Shown here: positions 42,166-49,961 of the stretch, in pieces
How positions within the stretch are numbered: position 1 is the stretch's first letter
Layout: each line of letters opens with the position of its first letter
NCBI RefSeq assembly: GCF_014204985.1
Contig: NZ_JACHMP010000001.1
Location: 1-64,000 of the forward strand
Source: Streptosporangium becharense
GTDB taxonomy: Bacteria > Actinomycetota > Actinomycetes > Streptosporangiales > Streptosporangiaceae
Direction of reading: 5' to 3'
Length of the DNA stretch: 64,000 nt
Translations under genes and position numbers: made by a program
Notes under the pieces: generated by a model
Told to the model about the DNA's origin: nothing
Seen by the model: only the letters and a program-made list of their open reading frames with translations
The model's database searches: none

Positions 42166-44148
42166 ATGGGCGAGGTGTCAGCGGTCACGGGGCTGGCTCG
42201 GCTGTGGGACCTGACCACCGGCGATGATCACATCGGGGTGGCCGTCGTGGACGGCCCGGTCGACGACCGGCACCCCGTCTTCGCCGAGGGCAAGCTGACA
42301 CAGCCGAGCCACGCCTGGCCGGGGGATGCGGATTCGGGAACCTCGGCCGCTCACGGCACGGCGGTGGCCGGGGTGCTGTTCGGGCGGCACGACGGCCCGG
42401 TTCCCGGCGTGGCGCCCGCCTGCCGGGCGGTCAGCGTGCCGGTGTTCGCCCGGGGGCGGCGCACCTCGCAGTTGGAGCTGGCCCGCGCCATCGAGCTGGC
42501 GGCCGACTCCGGCGTCCATGTGATCAACGTCAGCGGCGGGCAGCTCGCCGGCGCCGAGGAGGCGGAGGACGTGCTGACCCGCGCCATCGACAGATGCCGC
42601 GAACGGAACGTGCTGGTGGTGGCCGCGGTCGGCAACGACGGCTGTTTCTGCGACCACGTGCCGGCCTCACTGCCCGGCGTGCTGGCGGTCGGCGCCTGCG
42701 ACGAGGCCGGGCGCCCGCTGCCGACGAGCAACTTCGGGCCCGGCAGCCGCCGCCAGGGCCTGCTCGCCCCAGGACACGACATCCTCGTCGCGGTGCCCGG
42801 CGGCGGCACCACCCGGATGAGCGGCACCAGCCTGGCCGCGCCGATCGTGGCCGGCGTGGCCGCGCTGCTGCTGAGCCTGCAACGGCGACGCGGTGACGCT
42901 CCCGACCCGGGCGCCGTCGGCAGACTCCTGCTGGAGTCCGCCACCCCCTGCGACACGGCCCGGCTCGGGGACGGGACCTGCGCGCGCCACCTGGCCGGAA
43001 CACTCGACATCACGAAAGCGGTGAATGCTGTGACCACCACCTCCGCGCCCATCTCCTCCCCGGATCCGGCTCCTGCCGTCGATGCCGGCGAGCGGGCCGT
43101 CACCCTCTCCTGCGGTACCACGCTCCAGTCCGCCACGGACGGGCAGGGCGGTTGCGACTGCGCCGCGGACGACGTCTTCGTCCCCGCCGCGGTCACCGCG
43201 CCGACGCCGGCGGCGCGGCCCTGGGCCCCGGCCGCGACGGCGCCCGCTCCGCAGACCGGTGTGGTGACCTCGGCCGAACAGGGGAAACCGGCGGCGCGGC
43301 GGCTGGTGTACGCACTGGGAACGCTGGGCTATGACTTCGGCACCGAGGCCCGGCGTGACACGTTCAAACAGCTCATGCCACCGGTCGAGGCCGACGGAGT
43401 GAGCCTGCCCGCCAACCCCTACGATCCCCGCCAGATGGTCGACTACCTGCGGGAGAACCCGTCCGAGGCGCGTCCGCTGATCTGGACGCTCAACCTGGAC
43501 CTGACCCCGATCTACGCCGTCGAACCGGTCGGCGGCTACGCACCCGGGGTGTACGAGCGGCTGACCGAGTTCCTCGCCCGCCAGCTCAAGACCGAGGACG
43601 ACGTCGACTTCGTCGACCGAGTCTCGGTGCCCGGCGCCCTGCCCGGACGCACCGTGAAGCTGTTCTCCGGCCAGGTGGTGCCGGTGATCGAGATCAACCT
43701 CACCCGCGGCCTGTACGGCTGGTCGGTGGCCGGTCTCGCCCACGCCGTCACCCAGGAGTGCCAGGTTCCCCAGCACAACCAGCGCGGCAACGACAACGAC
43801 CGTGCCCGGCTGACCGACGCGGTGTCCGACTTCCTCACGCGCATCTACTACGACCTGCGCAACTTCGGCGCCACCTCCCGCGACCGGGCGCTCAACTTCG
43901 CCGCCACCAACGCCGTCCAGGCCCGCCAGACCCTGGCCGAAGCGCTGGGACGCGGCATGGCGCTGCAGAACATCGAGGTGGAGAAGAGTCCCTACGGCCG
44001 GCCCGACAGTGACTGCTGGGACGTCAAGCTGCGCTTCTTCGACCCCGACAACAGCAAGCGGGCCAAGCGTGTCTACCGCTTCACCGTCGACGTCAAAGAC
44101 GTCATGCCGGTCACCCTCGGACCGGTCCGCAGCTGGCCCGAAGCCTGA
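42166..44148 (+). CDS. PatA/PatG-family subtilisin-like maturation protease
   Basis: Residues 10-285 are an S8 subtilase with an intact triad: Asp29 (GVAVVDGPVDDRHP), His63 (AAHGTAVAG) and Ser222 (MSGTSLAAPIVAG), plus oxyanion Asn157. After a Pro/Ala-rich linker (about 290-370) comes the domain shared by cyanobactin PatA and PatG (about 375-655: LVYALGTLGYDFGTEARRD, LIWTLNLDLTPIYAVEP, DSDCWDVKLRFF, YRFTVDVKDVMPVTLGPVRS). It should cleave the 45-residue precursor, either removing the leader or cutting before the C-terminal tail with cyclisation. GGGAG precedes the ATG. It is the second gene of the RiPP operon. Confidence 0.92.
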   Translation: MGEVSAVTGLARLWDLTTGDDHIGVAVVDGPVDDRHPVFAEGKLTQPSHAWPGDADSGTSAAHGTAVAGVLFGRHDGPVPGVAPACRAVSVPVFARGRRTSQLELARAIELAADSGVHVINVSGGQLAGAEEAEDVLTRAIDRCRERNVLVVAAVGNDGCFCDHVPASLPGVLAVGACDEAGRPLPTSNFGPGSRRQGLLAPGHDILVAVPGGGTTRMSGTSLAAPIVAGVAALLLSLQRRRGDAPDPGAVGRLLLESATPCDTARLGDGTCARHLAGTLDITKAVNAVTTTSAPISSPDPAPAVDAGERAVTLSCGTTLQSATDGQGGCDCAADDVFVPAAVTAPTPAARPWAPAATAPAPQTGVVTSAEQGKPAARRLVYALGTLGYDFGTEARRDTFKQLMPPVEADGVSLPANPYDPRQMVDYLRENPSEARPLIWTLNLDLTPIYAVEPVGGYAPGVYERLTEFLARQLKTEDDVDFVDRVSVPGALPGRTVKLFSGQVVPVIEINLTRGLYGWSVAGLAHAVTQECQVPQHNQRGNDNDRARLTDAVSDFLTRIYYDLRNFGATSRDRALNFAATNAVQARQTLAEALGRGMALQNIEVEKSPYGRPDSDCWDVKLRFFDPDNSKRAKRVYRFTVDVKDVMPVTLGPVRSWPEA

Positions 44149-44174
44149 TCCACCGGCCGGGAAAGAGACTGATC

Positions 44175-44372
44175 ATGCCCATGTTCCCCCCGCAGACGGC
44201 CCCGGTGCGCCGGCCCGATCCGCTGCCGCCGTACACCACCATCGGCCTTCATCCACCCACCGCCGAGCACCTGGACCGGGTGCGCGTCCACCTCACCTAC
44301 AGCGCCAACGTCAACGATCCCGCCGCCTACACGCTGCCGGGCTACGAGCAGGCGAAACTCTCCGCCCGGTAA
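44175..44372 (+). CDS. Small 65-residue protein, possibly PatB-like
   Basis: A conserved-looking small protein with words PPQTAPVRRPDPLPPYTTIG, VRVHLTYSANVNDPAAYTLP and GYEQAKLS. From memory it resembles the PatB/AcyB/McaB family of cyanobactin clusters, whose members start with an APV-x-RPD word and carry an AN-x-NDP word; I cannot verify this here. The role of PatB proteins is not established. It has a GGAAAGAG ribosome site, starts 26 bases after the protease stop, and is clearly in the same operon. A second precursor is less likely because no PatE-like leader or acidic tail is present. Confidence 0.7.
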   Translation: MPMFPPQTAPVRRPDPLPPYTTIGLHPPTAEHLDRVRVHLTYSANVNDPAAYTLPGYEQAKLSAR

Positions 44373-44465
44373 GACGCGCCATCCGGATCAGGAGGGGCGG
44401 GGCCGATCCCCGGCTCCCGGCCCCGCTCTTCCCCACCCGACCGCCGCACCAGTACGAGGCCGCCG

Positions 44466-46268
44466 ATGAACCTTCCGCCGTCCCCGCCCTCCTGCCCGAC
44501 GGGCGGCCCCGTTCCGGACGGGAACCGCACCGGCAAAAGCGATTCCGGCCGATCCATCCCGCCGTGTCCGCGCTTTCCCGCCGAAGCCGTCGCCGGCGTC
44601 ACCGAGCTGTGGCAGTACACCCACGGCCATCCGGACATCACGATCGGCTTCTACGACGGCCCCCCGGACACCGCGCACCCCTGCCTGGAGGGGGCCGACC
44701 TGCGGGTCCTCCCTCCCTGGTGGCTTCCCCCCGCCGCGGACGACCCGGGCCTGGTCGAGCACGGCACCTTCACCGCCAGCGTGCTGTTCGGCCAGCCCGG
44801 CAGCGTCCTGCCCGGCCTGGCCCCGCGCTGCCGCGGCATATCCCTGGCGGACACCTCCGACGGGCACACCTCGCCCGATCCGCTGCACGCCGCCCGCGCC
44901 GTCGACGAGCTTCTCGAGGCCGGAGCCGACGTCATCCAGTTCACCGTCCCGTACCACACCGCCTCCGGCGACGCCGACGAGCTGCTCAAACGCGCCGTCA
45001 ACCGCGCACTCGACGCGGGCGTACTGATCGTCGCCCCGGCGGGCAACGACCACGGGCACTGCGGCATCGCCCCGGCCGTCCTCCCGGGCGTGCTGGCCGT
45101 CGGCGCGCACCGCGCCGACGGCACCATGTTCCGCTTCAGCAACTTCGGGCCGGCCTATCGCGGGCACGGCATCACCGCCCTGGGCGAGGCGGTCCTGGGT
45201 GCCACACCGGGTGGCGGCGTCCAGGCCCGTAAGGGCACCTGCGCGGCCGTCGCCCTGGTCACCGGCGTCGCCGCCCTCCTGCTGAGCCTGCAGCGCCGGC
45301 TCGGCCAAGCGGCCGACCCGCTCGCCGTCCGTGACGCGCTGCTCGTCACCGCCCGCCCATGCACCCCCGGGCAATCCGGCGGCCAGGTCGAACGCTGCCT
45401 GGACGGCTACCTCGATCTGCCCGCCGCGACCCGCCTCGTCCACGCCGCCGCGCCGGCCCGGCCATGCGGCGCGCTTCCCCCCACCGTCGTCCCGGCGGAC
45501 CGGCCGGTGAGGCGGTCACCCCGGGCGGCGACGGTCACCACGATCGCCGAACGACCTCACCTCGCCCAGGCGGAGATCGCCCAGCCGTCTTCCCCCGCCT
45601 TCCTGGGCAAGGACATGGCCGGCCGGTGGGCCGCACACGCGCGACTCCAGCAGCGCTTCCCCCAGTTCGGCGTGGTCGCCACCGACGCCGGTGGATCGGT
45701 CGTCGGACGCGGCTGGGGGGTGCCGTTTGCGCTGTCCGCACCCGGACGCGGGCAGCTGCCCGACGGAGGCTGGGACGAGATTCTCACCTGGGCCTTCGCC
45801 GACCTCCAGGACGGCAGCCCGCCCGACACCCTGGGACTGCTCGCCATCGTGGTCCGGCACGACCAGCAGCGCGCCGGCCTGGCGGGCGCGCTGCTGGCGG
45901 CGCTGAAGAACGCCGCCCAGGTCACCGGCCTGCGCCAGGTGGTCGCCCCGGTACGCCCCACCCGCAAGCACCGCGAGCCCGCCACCCCCATGGCCGAGTA
46001 CGCCCGGCGCACCCGGGCCGACGGCCTGCCCGCCGACCCGTGGCTGCGCACCCATGTCAGGGCCGGCGGCCGTATCGACTCGATCGCCTCGGCCTCCATG
46101 GTGGTCGCCGGCTCCCTGGCGCAGTGGCGCCGATGGACCCGGCTGCCCTTCGACACGGACGGCCCCGTCACGGTGCCCGGTGCGCTGGTGCCCGTGCACT
46201 GCGCACTCGCCCACGACCATGCCGTCTACGTCGAGCCCAACGTCTGGGTGCGCCACCTACTGCCCTGA
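44466..46268 (+). CDS. Cys-type subtilisin homologue fused to a GNAT domain
   Basis: Residues 40-330 are an S8 subtilase related to the first protease (shared VLPGVLAVGA, GVAALLLSLQRR). It keeps Asp64 (GFYDGPPDTAHP), His99 (EHGTFTASVLFG) and Asn194, but the nucleophile motif is KGTCAAVALVTG: Cys259 replaces Ser, and Ala263 replaces the Pro of GTSxAAP. The codon is TGC at 45240-45242. From about residue 378 a GNAT-like acyltransferase domain follows (GLLAIVVRHDQQRAGLAGAL carries the CoA-binding loop). No PatG C-terminal domain is present. Likely roles are peptide ligation/cyclisation or N-acylation of the processed peptide; a catalytically weak pseudoprotease is the alternative. Confidence 0.85.
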   Translation: MNLPPSPPSCPTGGPVPDGNRTGKSDSGRSIPPCPRFPAEAVAGVTELWQYTHGHPDITIGFYDGPPDTAHPCLEGADLRVLPPWWLPPAADDPGLVEHGTFTASVLFGQPGSVLPGLAPRCRGISLADTSDGHTSPDPLHAARAVDELLEAGADVIQFTVPYHTASGDADELLKRAVNRALDAGVLIVAPAGNDHGHCGIAPAVLPGVLAVGAHRADGTMFRFSNFGPAYRGHGITALGEAVLGATPGGGVQARKGTCAAVALVTGVAALLLSLQRRLGQAADPLAVRDALLVTARPCTPGQSGGQVERCLDGYLDLPAATRLVHAAAPARPCGALPPTVVPADRPVRRSPRAATVTTIAERPHLAQAEIAQPSSPAFLGKDMAGRWAAHARLQQRFPQFGVVATDAGGSVVGRGWGVPFALSAPGRGQLPDGGWDEILTWAFADLQDGSPPDTLGLLAIVVRHDQQRAGLAGALLAALKNAAQVTGLRQVVAPVRPTRKHREPATPMAEYARRTRADGLPADPWLRTHVRAGGRIDSIASASMVVAGSLAQWRRWTRLPFDTDGPVTVPGALVPVHCALAHDHAVYVEPNVWVRHLLP

Positions 46269-46377
46269 TCCACGTGCGGACGGGCACCCCGTCCAAGGCT
46301 CGGCGGCGGCGCTCGACCGCTCCCACCGGCGGTGTGCCTGCGACCCATTCCCAATCGTGATACTTCCGGAAGATCTG

Positions 46378-47166
46378 ATGGCTTTTGTCCTGATCGCCTC
46401 ATCCGGCATAGTCCTGGGGATGGATCGGCAACTGATCAGCCACATCGCCCACCGGGACCACCCCATCGCCGCCCCGATCGATGACGCACAACTGGAACGA
46501 CTGCTCAGGCGGGCACGACTCCGGCCCGAGGCGCGCATCCTCGACCTCGGGTGCGGAGGGGCGGAGTGGACCATGCGGGCCCTGGAGCTCTACCCGGAGG
46601 CGACCGCGGACGGGGTGGACGTCTCCGAAGCCGCTCTCACCTCCGCCGCCGGAGAAGCCGCCCGCCGCGGGCTGACCGACCGGATGCGACTGCACCACCT
46701 CGCCGCTGCGGACTTCACCGCCGGCGAACCGTACGACCTCGTGCTGTGCGTGGGCGCCACCCACGCCTTCGGCGGGCTGACCGAAACCCTGCACGCCGTA
46801 CGACGCCACCTGCACCCGGCGGGGCAGGCTCTGGTCGGAGAGGGCTTCTGGGAGAAGCCTCCCCCGCCGCAGACCCTGGCCCGGCTCGGCGCGGAGCCGG
46901 AGGAGTACGCCGACCTCGCGGGAACGGTGAACCGGGCGGAGGACGCCGGCTACGCCACCGTCTACGCCTACACCAGCACGCGTGCCGACTGGGACGAGTA
47001 CGAATGGTCCTGGACCGGGTCCCTCACCCGCTGGGCGCTCGACCATCCCGGTCCCGACGGTGACGCCGCCCTGGCCGCCGCCCGCGACCACCGCGACATG
47101 TGGCTCAACGGCTACCGGGACATCCTGGGCTTCGTGACCCTCCTGCTCCGTCTCGGCAGCCGGTAG
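46378..47166 (+). CDS. SAM-dependent methyltransferase of the RiPP locus
   Basis: A class I methyltransferase with motif I ILDLGCGGAEWTMRALEL, acidic motif II ADGVDVSEAAL and post-I word YDLVLCVGATHAFGGL. The ATG at 46378 has GGAAG five bases upstream and adds a hydrophobic MAFVLIASSGIVLG; the family-like start is the ATG at 46420, which lacks a usable ribosome site. The gene is co-directional with the protease-GNAT gene after a 109-base gap. It may methylate the peptide (linear cyanobactins are known to be O- and N-methylated), but it could also be an unrelated neighbour. Confidence 0.85.
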   Translation: MAFVLIASSGIVLGMDRQLISHIAHRDHPIAAPIDDAQLERLLRRARLRPEARILDLGCGGAEWTMRALELYPEATADGVDVSEAALTSAAGEAARRGLTDRMRLHHLAAADFTAGEPYDLVLCVGATHAFGGLTETLHAVRRHLHPAGQALVGEGFWEKPPPPQTLARLGAEPEEYADLAGTVNRAEDAGYATVYAYTSTRADWDEYEWSWTGSLTRWALDHPGPDGDAALAAARDHRDMWLNGYRDILGFVTLLLRLGSR

Positions 47167-47213
47167 TAGCGTTCCGGTCGGGGCCGTCCGGTGGTTGTGC
47201 CGGGCGGCCGACG

Positions 47214-49361
47214 TCAGGAGCTCGTGAGGATGACGAGTCGCTGGGTCGCCCGGGTCATCGCGACATAGCGGTCGACCGCTCCTGCGATGCCCTCGCCGAA
47301 CGCCTCCGGGTCGATGAGGACGACCAGGTCGAACTCGAGCCCCTTGGACAGCTCCGGGGTCAGCGACCGGACGCGGGACGTCGCCTGGAACGTGGGATCG
47401 CCGATGACGCAGGCGATCCCGTCGGCATGCGCGGCGAGCCAGGTGTCGAGGACCGAGCCCAGATCCGAAACAGATCCGTGGACGACGGGGACGCCGCCGC
47501 TGCGGATGGAGGTCGGCACGTTGGCGTCCGGGAGCACGGCCCGGATGACCGGTTCGGCTTCCGTCATGATTTCTTCCGGCGTCCGGTAGTTGATGCTCAG
47601 AGAGGCCAGGTTGATCCGGTCGAGTCCGATCCGCTCGAGCCGTTCCTGCCACGACTCGGTGAACCCGTGCCTGGCCTGGGCTCGGTCCCCGACGATGGTG
47701 AAGCTCCGGGACGGGCAGCGCAGCAGCAGCATCTGCCACTCCGCGTCGGTCAGTTCCTGAGCCTCGTCCACGACGATGTGCGCGAACGGACCGGCGAGGA
47801 GGTCCGGTTCGGTGCCGGGCAGTGCGCTCTCGTCGACCAGGGTGTTCTGCATGTCCTCACCGCGAAGCATCGACATCACGAGCATTTCGGAGTCGTCGGC
47901 CTCGATCAGGTCGTCGACGACCCGCGCCATGCGCTCGCGCCGGGCGGCGACGGAGGCGTCATGCCGACGCTTGCGTCGCGACGCCTCCGGGTCGCCGAGC
48001 CGCTGCCGTGCCGCGTCCAGGAGCGGCAGGTCGGACACCGTCCAGGCCTGGGCGTCTTCGCGCTGCAGCTTCCTGACGTCATCGGGGCTGAGCCAGGGAG
48101 CGCACATCCGCAGGTAGGCGGGGACCGACCACAGGTCTCCGACGAGGTCGGCCGCTTCGATCAGCGGCCACGCGCGGTTGAAGGTCGTGAGCAGTTCCCT
48201 GTCCTGCAGCAGCGACCTGCGGAGCAGGTCGGCCGGGACGTCGTCGTCGTGCTTGTCCACCAGGATCGTGAGCAGTTCCTCCCAGATCTGGTCACGCGCC
48301 TCGTTGTGCGGAGTACCGGGTGCCGGTGCCTCGAACGCCTCGGCCCAGTCGTCGGCGCTCAGCCGGACGTCGGACCAGTGGGTCGTGACCGTCATCCCCT
48401 TGGTGGGCGGGTTCTCATAGAACCTGACGGCTGTCTCGATCGCCTTCACCAGGCTCGCGGACGACTTCAGGAGAGCCACGTCCGGGTCGGTCTCGGCCGC
48501 CGCCGCGGCTCCCTCGGCGACGAGGTCCCGCAGGGTGCAGGTCCGCACACCCTGCTCTCCGAGGCTGGGCAGGACGTCGGCGACGTAGGCCAGGTAGGGT
48601 TGGTGCGGACCGACGAACAGCACGCCACCCCGGCGGTGACCGAGGCGAGGGTCGGAGTAGAGCAGGTAGGCGGAGCGATGCAGGGCGACGACGGTCTTCC
48701 CCGTCCCCGGGCCGCCGTCGACGACGAGAGCGCCGCGGGATCCCGCGCGGATGATGGCGTCCTGGTCGGCCTGGATGGTGCCGAGCACGTCCCGCATCCG
48801 GCCCGACCGGTTGCCGCCCAGGCTGGCGATGAAGGCGGACTGGTCGTCGAGCGCGGCATGCCCTTCGAACCCGTCCGCGGTGAACACCTCGTCCCAGTAG
48901 TCGCTGACCCGGCCGCGGGTCCAGCGGTACCTGCGGCGGCTCGCCAGCCCCATCGGGTTGGCGTGGGTCGCTCCGAAGAACGGCTCGGCCGCGGGGGAAC
49001 GCCAGTCGAGCAGCAGCCGGCGACCCGCGCTGTCCGTGAGACCGAGTCGTCCGACGTACACGGGCTCGGGGTCGTCCGCGCTGACCATGTGCCCGAGGCA
49101 CAGGTCCAGACCGAAACGACGCAGCGCGCGCAGGCGAGCGGTCAGCCGGTGGATCTCCAGGTCCCGGTCCAGTGCCGCCCGGCCTATGCCACCGGGTGCC
49201 CTGCGCTCGGCATCGAGGCGGTCGGACAGGTCGGCGATCGCCTGCTCCAGGCTCTCCGCGATGGCCGCGAAGTGCTGCTCATCGCCGGCGATCAGCGCCG
49301 GGGCGGCCTTGGGAGACAGGTGGTCGGGAAGGTCGAACGCGCTGGTGGTCGAAGGGTTCAC
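47214..49361 (-). CDS. helR: RNA polymerase recycling motor HelR (rifamycin tolerance helicase)
   Basis: This 715-residue UvrD/Rep-like ATPase of the HelD/HelR type has a long N-terminal coiled-coil arm (FAAIAESLEQAIADLSDRLD and on), Walker A VDGGPGTGKTVVALHRSAYL, Walker B HIVVDEAQELTDAEWQML and SINYRTPEEIM. The C-terminal motif is GLEFDLVVLIDPE, with MTRATQRLVILTS at the end. HelR proteins pull RNA polymerase off DNA and displace bound rifamycin. The GTG start lies one base after the stop of a truncated glycosyltransferase frame, and GGAG inside that frame is its ribosome site. A rifamycin-associated element lies 270 bases upstream, which strongly supports the name. Confidence 0.92.
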   Translation of the reverse strand: MNPSTTSAFDLPDHLSPKAAPALIAGDEQHFAAIAESLEQAIADLSDRLDAERRAPGGIGRAALDRDLEIHRLTARLRALRRFGLDLCLGHMVSADDPEPVYVGRLGLTDSAGRRLLLDWRSPAAEPFFGATHANPMGLASRRRYRWTRGRVSDYWDEVFTADGFEGHAALDDQSAFIASLGGNRSGRMRDVLGTIQADQDAIIRAGSRGALVVDGGPGTGKTVVALHRSAYLLYSDPRLGHRRGGVLFVGPHQPYLAYVADVLPSLGEQGVRTCTLRDLVAEGAAAAAETDPDVALLKSSASLVKAIETAVRFYENPPTKGMTVTTHWSDVRLSADDWAEAFEAPAPGTPHNEARDQIWEELLTILVDKHDDDVPADLLRRSLLQDRELLTTFNRAWPLIEAADLVGDLWSVPAYLRMCAPWLSPDDVRKLQREDAQAWTVSDLPLLDAARQRLGDPEASRRKRRHDASVAARRERMARVVDDLIEADDSEMLVMSMLRGEDMQNTLVDESALPGTEPDLLAGPFAHIVVDEAQELTDAEWQMLLLRCPSRSFTIVGDRAQARHGFTESWQERLERIGLDRINLASLSINYRTPEEIMTEAEPVIRAVLPDANVPTSIRSGGVPVVHGSVSDLGSVLDTWLAAHADGIACVIGDPTFQATSRVRSLTPELSKGLEFDLVVLIDPEAFGEGIAGAVDRYVAMTRATQRLVILTSS

Positions 49362-49362
49362 G

Positions 49363-49572
49363 TCATCGGCTCCGATCTGAGGTGAACGAGGCGCTTTCCC
49401 GGCTCGACGATCTCGCGTGGGTCACGCCGACACCGGCCGGCGGTTCCGCGACCCCCTCGTCCGGCGGCGCGCACACTCGCGCCTCCACGCCGAGTTCCCG
49501 CGACCGCACCGCGAGTGCCACCACCGGTTCGACGTCCCCGCGTGACCCATACGTCGACAACAACACACGCAC
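49363..49572 (-). pseudogene. Truncated glycosyltransferase (rifamycin glycosyltransferase-like N-terminus)
   Basis: From a GTG at 49572 the frame reads [20 protein letters not shown] and [20 protein letters not shown], the N-terminal Rossmann opening of GT1 macrolide/rifamycin glycosyltransferases. After ~50 residues similarity ends and the frame stops at residue 69; about 350 residues are missing. It stands between the rifamycin-associated element and helR, exactly where a rifamycin-inactivating gene (rgt) is expected. The deletion has left helR fused to the old promoter. The short frame may still matter as a coupled leader for helR translation. Confidence 0.75.
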
Positions 49573-49631
49573 TTCGCATCCCCCGATTTCCGCAGCTTCT
49601 GGCCTCGGCCGACGATTCTGCGGCACGACCC

Positions 49632-49650
49632 GGGTCTTGTGGCAAGCCCC
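49632..49650 (-). promoter_or_regulatory. Rifamycin-associated element (RAE)
   Basis: GGGTCTTGT-G-GCAAGCCCC is a 19-bp imperfect inverted repeat that matches the RAE known from actinomycete rifamycin-inducible genes (ideal form GGGGCTTGC-N1-GCAAGCCCC) with two mismatches in one arm. It lies upstream of the glycosyltransferase relic and helR. A -10-like TATAGC is present on the minus strand near 49657-49662. Confidence 0.8.
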
Positions 49651-49737
49651 CCGGTGCGCTATACGTTGAGAGTGGAAAGGCGTGGGTGTTCCCCTTTCCC
49701 CTCATCGTCCGCTGCGGACGGACGACCTCCTCGTGAA

Positions 49738-49890
49738 GCGGCGGCACGCCGCGTACGGCGGTACCGCCGGCCTCACCGGCGTGCGGCTTGAGCGCGGTGG
49801 CGTACGAGCCCGCCTGCTCGTACTGCCGGGCGATCAGCCCCCGTCGATGACGCGGCCGGCCACCATCGGCGCGAGTTGCCCCCGCACGCC
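49738..49890 (-). pseudogene. Possible second Tn3 transposase scrap
   Basis: On the minus strand the words MVAGRVIDGG and, one frame over, GLIARQYEQAGSYATALK together resemble an internal stretch of Tn3-family transposases (LIAQQYDQMVKYATAL style). A stop and a frame change separate them, so nothing functional remains. The resemblance is from memory and short; the rest of 49651-49961 shows no gene. Confidence 0.35.
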
Positions 49891-49961
49891 GTCCCGGTGC
49901 CCCACCGCACCGGGCCCGCCGTGCAGTCGCGCATCACCGCGACGCCGGCGAAGGCCCGTGG

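Noticed and set aside
44175-44372. Small protein as a second RiPP precursor
   Set aside because: It lacks the PatE-like leader start and the acidic FADEGDE-type tail, and looks like a conserved accessory protein.
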